In this document: piece by piece, positions 30,136-38,100 of the stretch | Layout: every line of letters starts with the position of its first letter | Position numbering within the stretch: the stretch's first letter is position 1 | DNA from: Mycobacterium dioxanotrophicus | GTDB lineage: Bacteria; Actinomycetota; Actinomycetes; Mycobacteriales; Mycobacteriaceae | Direction: 5' to 3' | DNA length: 64,000 nucleotides | Assembly: GCF_002157835.1 (NCBI RefSeq) | Contig: NZ_CP020809.1 | Span: forward strand, 6,572,001 to 6,636,000 | Program-made: the position numbers and the translations under genes | The notes under the pieces: generated by a model | What the model was told of the DNA's origin: nothing | Seen by the model: the letters and a program-made list of their open reading frames with translations, nothing else | Databases searched by the model: none

Positions 30136-31689
30136 TCAGCGTTCGTGCGCCTCCTCGAGCACCGTCCGACCAAGATCGGAATACCGTTGCGGGTCCTGGT
30201 ATTTCAAGAACAGGGCCAGCACCACACCGCCGATACCAACGATGCCTACAACATACGGGATCGCGGCGAATATCCAGTCCGACGCGGCCGTACCCGCGGC
30301 GAACGACGCGTTCTTGGCCAGCAGGTAGATGACGTAGAGCATGCCTGCGCCGCCCAGCAACGGGGCCAGGAATGTGGTGAACCAGTTGGCGGTCTCCGGA
30401 TGCTGCCTCTGCACGTGGAAGTAGGCGATGACCGAGAACGCCGCCAGCGCCTGCACGATCATGATCGCCGTGGTGCCCAGCAACGCCATCAGGCCGTACA
30501 ACCCGGTGTAAGGATCGCGCCCCGTCACGTCGAAGAACAGCACCACGGCGGTTGCGAAACCGGTCTGGACGAATCCGGCGATGTGCGGGGAGCCGTGCGC
30601 CGGGTGGGTCGCACCGATGGTCTTGCGCATGCCCGGGATGACGTTCTCCCGTCCGAGGGCATAGAGGTAGCGGGCCGCGCAGTTGTGGAAAGCCATGCCA
30701 CATGCGAACGATCCGGTCATCAGCAGGATCTTGAACAAGTCGACCGCCCACTGGCCGAGATGCTGCTGCACCGGATTGAAGAAGATGTTGCCCGCGGTGG
30801 CCGAATCCTGTGCCAACGCAACGGCATTGTCGGGCCCCGTGCCGACGATCGCCAGCCACGACACCAGCACGTAGAACACCCCGATACCGACCACCGAACT
30901 GATCACCGCGATGGGGATGATCTTCTTGGGGTTTCGCGACTCCTCGCCGTACATGGCGCTGCTCTCGAAGCCCACCCACGACCAGAACGCGAAGAACAGG
31001 CCGACGCCCGCGGAACCCGCGACCGCGATCATGTTGCCGTCGGCGCCGGTCACCGACCCCGACAGGCTGTGAAAACCGTTGAGCGGGTTCAGGGATCCCA
31101 ACGACCATCCCTGCGGACCGCCGCCGGTGAACACCACCGACAGCGCCATCAACGCCAACATCACGATCTCGGTGATCAGGAAAACCCCGAGCACCTTGGC
31201 CGCCAGGTTGATGTCGAAGTAGGTCAACACGGTGTTGACCGCCAGCATCACGACCGCAAACACGATCCACGGAACGTCGATACCGAAGAACGATGTGAAC
31301 AGATCGTTGCCGAAGAACGAGAAGATGCCGATGAGCGACGCCTCGAACACCATGTACGCCAAGGCCGTCAAGAATCCCGCACCCAGGCCGACTATGCGCC
31401 CCAAGCCGTGTGAGATGTAGCCGTAGAAGGCGCCGGTGGCGGTGATGTGCTTGCTCATGGCCGCATATCCGATCGCGAACAGGGTCAGCACGATGGTCGC
31501 GACGAAGTAGCCGGCGGGCGCGTAGGCACCATTGCCGAAGCCGACCGAGATCGGCACGTTGCCGACCATGGCCGTGATGGGTGCGGCGGTGGCCACCGCC
31601 ATGAACAGCACGCCGACCAGCCCCACGGCATTGGGTTTGAGGCGCTGGATATCAGCACCAACCGGTGCCGGATCGATGATCTCGCTCAT
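30136..31689 (-). CDS. APC-family amino acid/amine permease
   Basis: A 517-residue transporter with about 12-14 helices. APC marks: LVGVLFMAVATAAPITAMVGNVPISVGFGNG at the first helix and GLFFAFWSWVGFESSAMYGEESRNPKKIIP in helix 6, a strongly conserved stretch of the superfamily. It ends 23 bp before the aminotransferase gene, so uptake and conversion of one substrate are probably linked. ATG 31689 is chosen (MSEIIDPAPV); upstream in-frame sequence enters the control region. Substrate not readable; an amine or amino acid is likely. Confidence 0.85.
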   Translation of the reverse strand: MSEIIDPAPVGADIQRLKPNAVGLVGVLFMAVATAAPITAMVGNVPISVGFGNGAYAPAGYFVATIVLTLFAIGYAAMSKHITATGAFYGYISHGLGRIVGLGAGFLTALAYMVFEASLIGIFSFFGNDLFTSFFGIDVPWIVFAVVMLAVNTVLTYFDINLAAKVLGVFLITEIVMLALMALSVVFTGGGPQGWSLGSLNPLNGFHSLSGSVTGADGNMIAVAGSAGVGLFFAFWSWVGFESSAMYGEESRNPKKIIPIAVISSVVGIGVFYVLVSWLAIVGTGPDNAVALAQDSATAGNIFFNPVQQHLGQWAVDLFKILLMTGSFACGMAFHNCAARYLYALGRENVIPGMRKTIGATHPAHGSPHIAGFVQTGFATAVVLFFDVTGRDPYTGLYGLMALLGTTAIMIVQALAAFSVIAYFHVQRQHPETANWFTTFLAPLLGGAGMLYVIYLLAKNASFAAGTAASDWIFAAIPYVVGIVGIGGVVLALFLKYQDPQRYSDLGRTVLEEAHER

Positions 31690-31911
31690 TACAGGGTCCC
31701 GCCATTTGGTCTGTTTTCCTTGGCGTCGCCGACAGCGCTGTGGTGCGACGAGCACATTTCTATCGCGCGATGATGCCTCGGTCAACTCGAAATTCGTTGC
31801 AGCCCAATATGTTTGTTTCCGCAATGTTTCGAAACTGGGAATCGTGAAACGGGAAGGTTACACCTCGTTTTTTGGTCTGCTGCGCCGAGTCGTTTGGTAC
31901 ACACTCGGGGC
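31690..31911. promoter_or_regulatory. divergent control region between APC permease and GntR/UTRA regulator
   Basis: 222 bp, less GC-rich than the genes. Contains TTTGGTCTGT (31707-31716) and TTTGGTCTGC (31871-31880), a shared 9-bp word placed near each transcript, and a perfect palindrome GTTTCGAAAC (31826-31835). The TTGGTCTG pair is a candidate site for the UTRA regulator. No gene is seen. Confidence 0.5.
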
Positions 31912-32676
31912 ATGACTGCGACATCCGGCGGTCCCGTCGCCGAGGACGTCCGTCGACGCATCCTGTCCATGCTGGCCCAGGGCACGCTGCGGCCCGGCTC
32001 CCGACTGGGAACCGAACGCGAGATGGCCGAGAACTTTTCGGTGTCCCGGTCGACGCTGCGCAGCGCGTTGCTGCCGTTGAGCCAGGCCGGCGTGTTGGAG
32101 CGGCGCACGGGCCGCGGTGGTGGCACGTTCGTGCGGGCCGACGTGGTCGAACGCAATGCCGGTGAACTCGTCGGACTCCCGGCCCGGTTACGCAGCGGAG
32201 GTCACACCAGCGCCACGCGGGTGCTCGGGACCGACCGCAGGGCGGCCACGTCCGCCGAAGCCCGCGCACTCGAAATCCCGGACGGCACAGAGATATTCAC
32301 GATCAGGCGGCTGCGGTTCGCTGACGGTGTGCCGCTTTCGGTGGACCTGGCGTGCTTCGTCGCCGAACACATGGAGGATCTGCTGGAACAGCCTCTCGGC
32401 GGCTCACTCTATGAACTGCTGCGGGTGCGCTACGGGCTGACCCCGGCCACCACCACGGAAACCATCGAGGTGGTCAGCGCCAGCCCGCGGGAAGCCGAAT
32501 GGCTCGACATCGCCCACCGCAAGCCGCTGTTGGCCATTACCCGGGTCACCCGCGATGGCAGTGACCGGCCGTTCGAGTACGCCTACGACCTCTTCCGGGC
32601 CGACCGGGTCCGGCTCACCTCACACCGCGAGCGTGCGCGTCTGCTGGTCGACACACCGATGCTCGCCGGCATTTAG
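31912..32676 (+). CDS. GntR-family regulator with UTRA domain (HutC subfamily)
   Basis: A 254-residue repressor-type protein. Winged helix-turn-helix at about 5-75 (GTEREMAENFSVSRSTLRSALLPL) and a UTRA ligand domain at about 95-245 (ALEIPDGTEIFTIRRLRFADGVPLSVD, ending FEYAYDLFRADRVRL). UTRA domains bind small metabolites. Divergent from the permease-aminotransferase-pta-ackA genes, which it probably controls. Its final codons form one arm of a 20-bp inverted repeat. Confidence 0.88.
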   Translation: MTATSGGPVAEDVRRRILSMLAQGTLRPGSRLGTEREMAENFSVSRSTLRSALLPLSQAGVLERRTGRGGGTFVRADVVERNAGELVGLPARLRSGGHTSATRVLGTDRRAATSAEARALEIPDGTEIFTIRRLRFADGVPLSVDLACFVAEHMEDLLEQPLGGSLYELLRVRYGLTPATTTETIEVVSASPREAEWLDIAHRKPLLAITRVTRDGSDRPFEYAYDLFRADRVRLTSHRERARLLVDTPMLAGI

Positions 32677-32757
32677 CGCACGCTCGCGCGGCACGAGGGT
32701 GCGCTGCAGGCCGGGCATATGCGGCGTGTCGAGGGACAGACGCGCACGCTCGCGGTG
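32623..32757. repeat. 20-bp perfect inverted repeat around the end of the UTRA gene, plus a third partial copy
   Basis: CACCGCGAGCGTGCGCGTCT (32623-32642, inside the gene) is exactly complementary to AGACGCGCACGCTCGCGGTG (32738-32757). GCGCACGCTCGCG also occurs at 32676-32688, just after the stop. The intergenic 32677-32774 has no gene. Could terminate convergent transcription with fgd1, although no T-run follows. Confidence 0.7.
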
Positions 32758-32774
32758 CAAGAGCGGGGCAGGGC

Positions 32775-33785
32775 TCAGCCGAGCTTGCGCAACCGGGGTT
32801 CCAGATCGGTCTTGAACAACTCGAGGAAGCGACGCTGATCCGGCCGCGGGTCATGGAACACCAGGTGGTTCAGGCCCCAGTCGACATAGTCCTTGACCTT
32901 GGCCACGGCCTCGTCGGGATCCGATGCCACGATCCAGCGCTTGGCGACCTGCTCGATGGGCAACGCGTCGGCGGCCTTTTCCATCTCGATCGGATCGTCG
33001 ATGGAGTGCTTCTGCTCGGCGGTGAGCGACAGCGGCGCCCAGAACCGGGTGTTCTCCAGCGCGAGCTTGGGATCGGGGTCGTAGGAGATCTTGATCTCGA
33101 TCATCCGGTCGATGTCCTCGGCGTTGCGCCCGGCGGCCTGCGCGCCCTCCCTCACGGCGGGAATGAGCTTGTCCTTGTAGAGCTCTTCCCCCTTACCCGA
33201 GGTGCAGATGAAGCCGTCACCCGCGCGGCCCGCATATTTGGCCACCACGGGACCGCCGGCAGCGATGTAGACCGGCACGCCACCTTCGGGCACGTCGTAG
33301 ATCGAGGCGCCCTTGAGCCGGTAATACTCGCCGTCGAAATCGACGCGGTCACCGACCCACAGTTCCCGCATGAGCTTGACCGATTCCCGCAGCCGCGCGA
33401 AACGCTCCTTGAACTCCGGCCACTCGCCGGTGTAGCCGGTGGCGATCTCGTTGAGCGCCTCCCCCGTGCCCACGCCCAGGAAGACGCGATCCGGGTAGAG
33501 GCATGCCATCGTCGCGAACGCCTGCGCGATCACCGCGGGGTTGTACCGGAACGTCGGCGTCAACACCGACGTGCCCAACACCAGTCGCTCGGTGCGCTCG
33601 CCGACGGCCGTCATCCAGGCCAGCGAGAACGGCGCATGCCCGCCCTCATGGCGCCACGGCTGGAAATGGTCGCTGACCGTCGCGCTGTCCATCCCCGACG
33701 ATTCGGCCAGCACCGCGAGCTCGACCAGTTCCCGGGGCGCGAATTGCTCTGCAGAAGCTTTATAACCAAGTTTGAGTTCAGCCAC
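32775..33785 (-). CDS. fgd1: F420-dependent glucose-6-phosphate dehydrogenase
   Basis: A 336-residue enzyme of the luciferase-like F420 family that oxidises glucose 6-phosphate and reduces coenzyme F420. The active-site residues known for the M. tuberculosis enzyme are at the same numbers: His40 and Trp44 (SDHFQPW) and Glu109 ([10 protein letters not shown]). Length 336 is exactly that of the family. It starts with GTG 33785. It supplies reduced F420 to deazaflavin-dependent reductases, including those that activate nitroimidazole drugs. Divergent from an MBL-fold gene, as with Rv0406c/Rv0407. Confidence 0.97.
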   Translation of the reverse strand: MAELKLGYKASAEQFAPRELVELAVLAESSGMDSATVSDHFQPWRHEGGHAPFSLAWMTAVGERTERLVLGTSVLTPTFRYNPAVIAQAFATMACLYPDRVFLGVGTGEALNEIATGYTGEWPEFKERFARLRESVKLMRELWVGDRVDFDGEYYRLKGASIYDVPEGGVPVYIAAGGPVVAKYAGRAGDGFICTSGKGEELYKDKLIPAVREGAQAAGRNAEDIDRMIEIKISYDPDPKLALENTRFWAPLSLTAEQKHSIDDPIEMEKAADALPIEQVAKRWIVASDPDEAVAKVKDYVDWGLNHLVFHDPRPDQRRFLELFKTDLEPRLRKLG

Positions 33786-33807
33786 GCTTTGTTTCTACTC
33801 CAGTCCA

Positions 33808-33813
33808 TAGACT
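33808..33813 (+). promoter_or_regulatory. -10 box of the MBL-fold gene, leaderless
   Basis: TAGACT lies 6 nt before ATG 33820 with no Shine-Dalgarno between. The spacing suits a leaderless mRNA. Confidence 0.5.
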
Positions 33814-33819
33814 CGCGGC

Positions 33820-34560
33820 ATGGCAGCAGTCCTGAGCGCGATCACCGAACACGTACACATCGCACAAACGGACCTGGTCAACTGGACTCTGGTGACCGAC
33901 GGCGACGGCGTGATGCTGATCGACGCCGGATACCCCGGCCAGCGCGACGACGTGCTGGATTCGGTGCGGCAGCTCGGCTTCGGCGTCGACGACGTCACCG
34001 CGATCCTGCTGACCCACGCTCACATCGACCACCTGGGGTCGGCCATCTGGTTCGCCAAAACCCATGGCACACCGGTGTTCTGCCACGCCGACGAGGTCGG
34101 CCACACCAAACGTGAGTATCTGGAGCAAGCCTCCCCGGCAGACGTCGTCAAACACATCTGGCAGCCGCGCTGGCTCAAGTGGACCGCGACCCTCATCGCC
34201 AACGGCGGGCTGGACCACTCGGGCATCCCCACCGCAGCGGCGCTGACGCCCGACGTCGCGTCCGCGCTGCCCGGCGCGCCCGTGGCGGTACCCACGCCGG
34301 GGCACACGGGCGGGCACTGCTCGTTCATCGTCGACGGGGTCCTCGTCGGTGGAGACGCCCTGGTGACCGGGCACCCGCTGATACCGCGGCCCGGGCCACA
34401 GCTGCTGCCCGCCCTGTTCAACCATGACGAGGCCGGTTGCCTGCGCAGTCTGGAAGCCCTGGGGCGGCTCGACACCGATGTGCTGGTGCCGGGACACGGC
34501 CCGGTATGGCGCGGCCCCATCGCCGAAGCAGTGCAGGAGGCCATCGCCCGGCACGGCTAG
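33820..34560 (+). CDS. metallo-beta-lactamase-fold hydrolase
   Basis: A 246-residue cytoplasmic MBL-fold protein. The metal-binding motif THAHIDHLG (about residues 66-74) is intact, with further ligands in VPTPGHTGGHCSFIV (His, about 165), the Asp in GGDALVTG and the C-terminal VPGHGP. This resembles glyoxalase II-like hydrolases. Homologous position to M. tuberculosis Rv0406c beside fgd1. Substrate unknown. Confidence 0.88.
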   Translation: MAAVLSAITEHVHIAQTDLVNWTLVTDGDGVMLIDAGYPGQRDDVLDSVRQLGFGVDDVTAILLTHAHIDHLGSAIWFAKTHGTPVFCHADEVGHTKREYLEQASPADVVKHIWQPRWLKWTATLIANGGLDHSGIPTAAALTPDVASALPGAPVAVPTPGHTGGHCSFIVDGVLVGGDALVTGHPLIPRPGPQLLPALFNHDEAGCLRSLEALGRLDTDVLVPGHGPVWRGPIAEAVQEAIARHG

Positions 34561-34570
34561 GCGCAGAAAG

Positions 34571-34870
34571 TCAGTGGATCACCTTGTAGCCGAGCAGGAA
34601 GAACCCGGTGAGGCACAATCCGCAGGCCAGCACGATCGCGGGCATCAGGATGATCTGGTCGAGTTCGTCGGGATCCAGTTCCTCGTCGTCGTACACCGGG
34701 CCGAACAGCACGCGAGCCACCCTGGTCTGACGGAACCTGTGCATGCGCCGGCGCATGCCGGACGAGTCGGTGCGCCGCCCGATGAAGATCCGCAGCCCTA
34801 TGCCAAGCGCGAACACCGCCGCTGCCCCCGCGAGCAGCAGCGTCCCCACCAGCACCTGCGAACTCGGCAC
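34571..34870 (-). CDS. small membrane protein, unknown function
   Basis: A 99-residue protein with two helices (about 6-28, VLVGTLLLAGAAAVFALGIGL, and 74-95, ILMPAIVLACGLCLTGFFLLGY). They are separated by a basic stretch (RRRMHRFRQTR) and an acidic loop (YDDEELDPDELDQ). The charges suggest a cytoplasmic hairpin loop. It lies 11 bp after the flavin oxidoreductase gene end region and may be its operon partner. No family recognised. Confidence 0.7.
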   Translation of the reverse strand: MPSSQVLVGTLLLAGAAAVFALGIGLRIFIGRRTDSSGMRRRMHRFRQTRVARVLFGPVYDDEELDPDELDQIILMPAIVLACGLCLTGFFLLGYKVIH

Positions 34871-34881
34871 AACTCCCGAGC

Positions 34882-35979
34882 TTATAGTCCCCAGCGCTCG
34901 GCGATCAGCTGATGCGAGCGCAGCCGGTCCTCGTGCCGGTGGGTCACCGACGTGATCACCAGTTCATCGGCACCGCTCAGCCGCTGCAGCGCCGCCAACC
35001 TGTGGGCCACCTGATCGGGATCGCCGACGAATTGTGTTGCGGTGCGGTCGCGCACCAACTCCTGCTGTTCGACCGTGAGCGGGGCGGCGTCGTCGGGATC
35101 CGGGTAGGGCGCCGCGCCACCGCCGGAACGGATCGAATAGACCCAATGTCCATAGGTGGTCGCGAGATGGCGGGCGGTGGCCTCGTCGTCGGCGACCACC
35201 ACGTCAGCCGACACCACGACGTACGGTTCGGCCAGGCGGTCCGACGGCCTGAATCCGTTGCGGTACACCTCGATCGCCTCCAGTGCGGTGGCCGGAGTGA
35301 TGTGGTAGCTGGCGACGAACGGCAAGCCCCTGGCCGCTGCGACCCGGGCGCTCTGGCCCTTGCTACTGCCGAAGATCCACGGCGTCAGCCCCGTACCGGC
35401 ACCCGGAACCGCCGTCCCGACGGCATACCTGCCGTCCACCAGCGCCAGAATGTCGTCGACCTGATCGGCGAAATCCGGCGCCACCGCCTCGGGCTGCTGA
35501 AGCGCCGCCGCCTGCGCCTGTAATCGCGGATTACGCAGCAGCGCAACGATATCGAACGGCGCGGGGATCACCACGCCGTCGGTCTCGTGCCACTCCCGCG
35601 GAGTTCTCGGCGCGCCGGGCGCGGCCTTGACGGCCTCGGCCCGCTTCTGCCCCGACCGGCCCACGCCGAGGTCGATACGCCCGGGATGAAACGCGGCCAG
35701 CGTCCCGAAGCTCTCCGCCACCGCCACCGCGGTGGTGTGGCCGAGTTGCACTGCCGCGGTACCGACGCGGATCTTCTCGGTGGCGGCCGCGATCTGCCCG
35801 ACCAACACCGCGGGTGACGAGCTGGCCACCGCCACAAAATGATGCTCGGCCACCCAGTACCGCTTGTAGCCCCACTGTTCGGCGTGGCGGGCCAGGTCGA
35901 CGGTGTTCCGCAGCGCAGTCGCGGCGTTACTGCCCGCAGTGATCGGTGCGAGGTCGAGGACCGAGAGCGGAAGGGTCAC
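34882..35979 (-). CDS. LLM-class (luciferase-like) flavin-dependent oxidoreductase
   Basis: A 365-residue TIM-barrel flavoprotein. Marks: LDLAPITAGSNAATALRNTVDLARHAEQWGYKRYWVAEHH, then IRVGTAAVQLGHTTAVAVAESFGTLAAFHPGRIDLGVGRSGQ and a C-terminal ITSVTHRHEDRLRSHQLIAERWGL. This is the group lacking F420-specific features and often called MsnO8-like; FMN is the likely cofactor. It starts GTG/ATG 35979, 4 bp inside the end of the GNAT gene. Substrate unknown. Confidence 0.85.
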   Translation of the reverse strand: MTLPLSVLDLAPITAGSNAATALRNTVDLARHAEQWGYKRYWVAEHHFVAVASSSPAVLVGQIAAATEKIRVGTAAVQLGHTTAVAVAESFGTLAAFHPGRIDLGVGRSGQKRAEAVKAAPGAPRTPREWHETDGVVIPAPFDIVALLRNPRLQAQAAALQQPEAVAPDFADQVDDILALVDGRYAVGTAVPGAGTGLTPWIFGSSKGQSARVAAARGLPFVASYHITPATALEAIEVYRNGFRPSDRLAEPYVVVSADVVVADDEATARHLATTYGHWVYSIRSGGGAAPYPDPDDAAPLTVEQQELVRDRTATQFVGDPDQVAHRLAALQRLSGADELVITSVTHRHEDRLRSHQLIAERWGL

Positions 35980-36476
35980 GTCAATGCCTTCTCGAACGCG
36001 ATCGGAAGCACCGTCCCGCCCCCTTCGGCCTGCATCTCGAGCTCCATCCGTCGGTAGCCCGACGAGAGATAGAGCGCCTCGGCTTCGGGCTGACGATGCC
36101 CGGTGGTCAGAAAGACGCGCCGATAGCCGCGGGTGGCGATCTCCGCTTCGAGCTCGGTGAGCAGCCTGCTCGCATACCCGCGTTGGCGGTGACCGCTGGC
36201 GGTCCAGATGCGCTTGAGCTCCGCGGTATCGGCGTCGAACCGTTGGAACGCGCCGCCGGTGACGGGTTGGCCGTCGAGCAGCCCGATCAGCAGACCGCCA
36301 TCGGGTGGCGCGAAGTCAGCAGCCGGGTGGCCGCGCAGCCACTCCATCACGCGTTCGGCGGTGCCGCCGTAGCGACCCGAGTATTCGACGGCCAACTCGG
36401 CCAGCAGCGGCTGGGCCAGCGGGTCATCTTGTCCCACGGCCTGGAAGCGCAACCGCTCCAACGTTGATCCGGGCAT
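35976..36476 (-). CDS. GNAT-family N-acetyltransferase
   Basis: A 166-residue acetyltransferase. The acetyl-CoA loop (motif A) is AELKRIWTASGHRQRGYASRLLTELEAEIATRG (RxxGxA form HRQRGYA), and motif B is LTTGHRQPEAEALYLSSGYRRM. ATG 36476 is chosen because MPGSTLERLRF opens the domain and further upstream is AT-rich. Overlaps the flavin oxidoreductase start by 4 bp. The substrate cannot be predicted. Confidence 0.82.
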   Translation of the reverse strand: MPGSTLERLRFQAVGQDDPLAQPLLAELAVEYSGRYGGTAERVMEWLRGHPAADFAPPDGGLLIGLLDGQPVTGGAFQRFDADTAELKRIWTASGHRQRGYASRLLTELEAEIATRGYRRVFLTTGHRQPEAEALYLSSGYRRMELEMQAEGGGTVLPIAFEKALT

Positions 36477-36731
36477 CACTTCAATGTCTAACGTGTGCGC
36501 CCGGTCCGCATTCCGACTGGGGATATTTGATCGCGATGATTGAAATTTCATCGAGGTCCGCGACGTACGGCAGGATTGCCGCAGGCGTTATTTTTCTGAC
36601 CGCTGCGGATTGTGGGCACCCACAACAACTCCCGTGGATTGCGACAACGCCACGCGCAACTCCGGATCGGACGGTCTGCCGCGTCGCTAGTTTCAACTGG
36701 CATCGACCCGAAGACAAGGGATGGGCCCGAG
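36477..36731. other. 255-bp intergenic region, divergent promoters
   Basis: Relatively AT-rich between the GNAT and DUF445 genes. Contains a perfect palindrome TGAAATTTCA (36541-36550) and a GGGCACCCAC stretch. No convincing gene; a frame starting near 36537 runs through the DUF445 start and lacks coding character. Confidence 0.45.
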
Positions 36732-38096
36732 ATGACCACTGTCGGTCTGGCGACCACATCTTTCATCGACTGGGAGGGGCTCACCGGCCAGTCGAAATTT
36801 GTGATCGACATGGTCAGCATCCCCATCTTCAGCGCGATCGCCGGCCTGATCACCAACTGGACCGGCGTCCTCATGTTGTTCGCGCCCACGCAGTTCACCG
36901 GGTTCTATGTCCCCGGGCTCAAGACGCTCTTCCCGCTGCTCCCCCGCAAGGTGCAGATTCTGCCCATCTTCGCGCCGAACGGGATTCTCGGCTTCCAGGG
37001 CTTCATCCCGTGCCGGGCGGAGAAGATGGCCAGCCTGATCGTCGACATGTCGATAGCCCGCATCGGCGGCATCGCCGACTTCTATCAACAGCTCGAGCCG
37101 GACAAGATGGCCGAGCAGATGGCCCGCGAAGCACGGCCGCACATCCGCCGCATAGCCGGTGATGTCATCAACAGCAACCACCGATGGCTGTGGGACGCGC
37201 TGCCCGCGCCCGCCCAGGACAGCGTGATCGCCACGATCGACGCCCGGGTTCCGGCGATCTCGCAGCGCGCCTTTGCCCGCGTCGGCGACCACATCGACGA
37301 TCTGCTCAACGTCAAGCTGATGACGGTCAACCATCTGCGCCGGAATCCGGCTGTGCTGAGCGACATCTTCAAGGGGATGGGTGCCCCGGAGTTGCGCTTC
37401 ATGGTCAAGATCGGGGCGCTCGGGTTCCTCTTCGGAATCCCACTCGCGTTGTACCTCAACTGGGTTCACGAAGCCCACCCGCCAATTCTCAGCGCCGTCC
37501 CGTCCTGGTTGGTGGTGCTCGCCGGCGCCGCCATCATCGGCGTGGTGGTCAACATTCTGGCCATCAAGATCGTGTTCGAGCCGGGTGACCCGCAGCCCCG
37601 CTACAAATACCTCTGGAAGCAGGGCATCTTCCCGAAGCGCCAGTACGAGGCTGCTGCGCAAGTGGCGACAATGATGTCCGAGAAGGTACTCACCGTAACG
37701 AATTTCACGCGCGAGCTGCTGTTCGGCGCCAGCGGTGACAAGACCGCGTCCTATCTCGCCGAAGTGGTGGCCGAGGAAGTGGACCAGATTTTCACTCCGC
37801 TGGCGGTGAGCGTCGGGCGGACATTGCGGGTGGTCGACTGGGACGATCTGGAACGCAAGGTGAGCCAGGAGATCGTCGACCTGGCCCCGGAGGTGTTCTA
37901 CTCCGAGGAGTTCAACGACGAGAAGGCCAAGAAGATCGCGGACTTCGCCACCACGAAGTTCCGTGAGCTGCCTCCCGCCGAGTTCAGCGAAATGCTCTAT
38001 GCGGCAATCGAACAGGACGCGTGGCTGCTCTATGTGCACGGCGGCTTGCTGGGCGTGCTGGTGGGCGCGGTCCACCTGCTGCTGTTCGGCTGGTGA
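36732..38096 (+). CDS. DUF445 family membrane protein
   Basis: A 454-residue protein of the DUF445/YheB type. N-terminal hydrophobic region with IAGLITNWTGVLMLFAPTQFTGFYVPG, two helices near 220-270 (LGFLFGIPLALYLNWV, LVVLAGAAIIGVVVNILAIKIVF), long amphipathic helical regions, and a final helix (GGLLGVLVGAVHLLLFGW). The N...W.A..ML repeat typical of the family appears twice. Function unknown; some homologues affect envelope or sporulation. Convergent with the DUF4393 gene, 4 bp apart. ATG 36732 has AAGGGATGG upstream. Confidence 0.85.
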   Translation: MTTVGLATTSFIDWEGLTGQSKFVIDMVSIPIFSAIAGLITNWTGVLMLFAPTQFTGFYVPGLKTLFPLLPRKVQILPIFAPNGILGFQGFIPCRAEKMASLIVDMSIARIGGIADFYQQLEPDKMAEQMAREARPHIRRIAGDVINSNHRWLWDALPAPAQDSVIATIDARVPAISQRAFARVGDHIDDLLNVKLMTVNHLRRNPAVLSDIFKGMGAPELRFMVKIGALGFLFGIPLALYLNWVHEAHPPILSAVPSWLVVLAGAAIIGVVVNILAIKIVFEPGDPQPRYKYLWKQGIFPKRQYEAAAQVATMMSEKVLTVTNFTRELLFGASGDKTASYLAEVVAEEVDQIFTPLAVSVGRTLRVVDWDDLERKVSQEIVDLAPEVFYSEEFNDEKAKKIADFATTKFRELPPAEFSEMLYAAIEQDAWLLYVHGGLLGVLVGAVHLLLFGW

Positions 38097-38100
38097 CGCG

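Noticed and set aside
36537..37162. Possible small exported protein starting near 36537 upstream of DUF445
   Set aside because: The frame runs deep into the DUF445 gene, has poor coding character and no Shine-Dalgarno.
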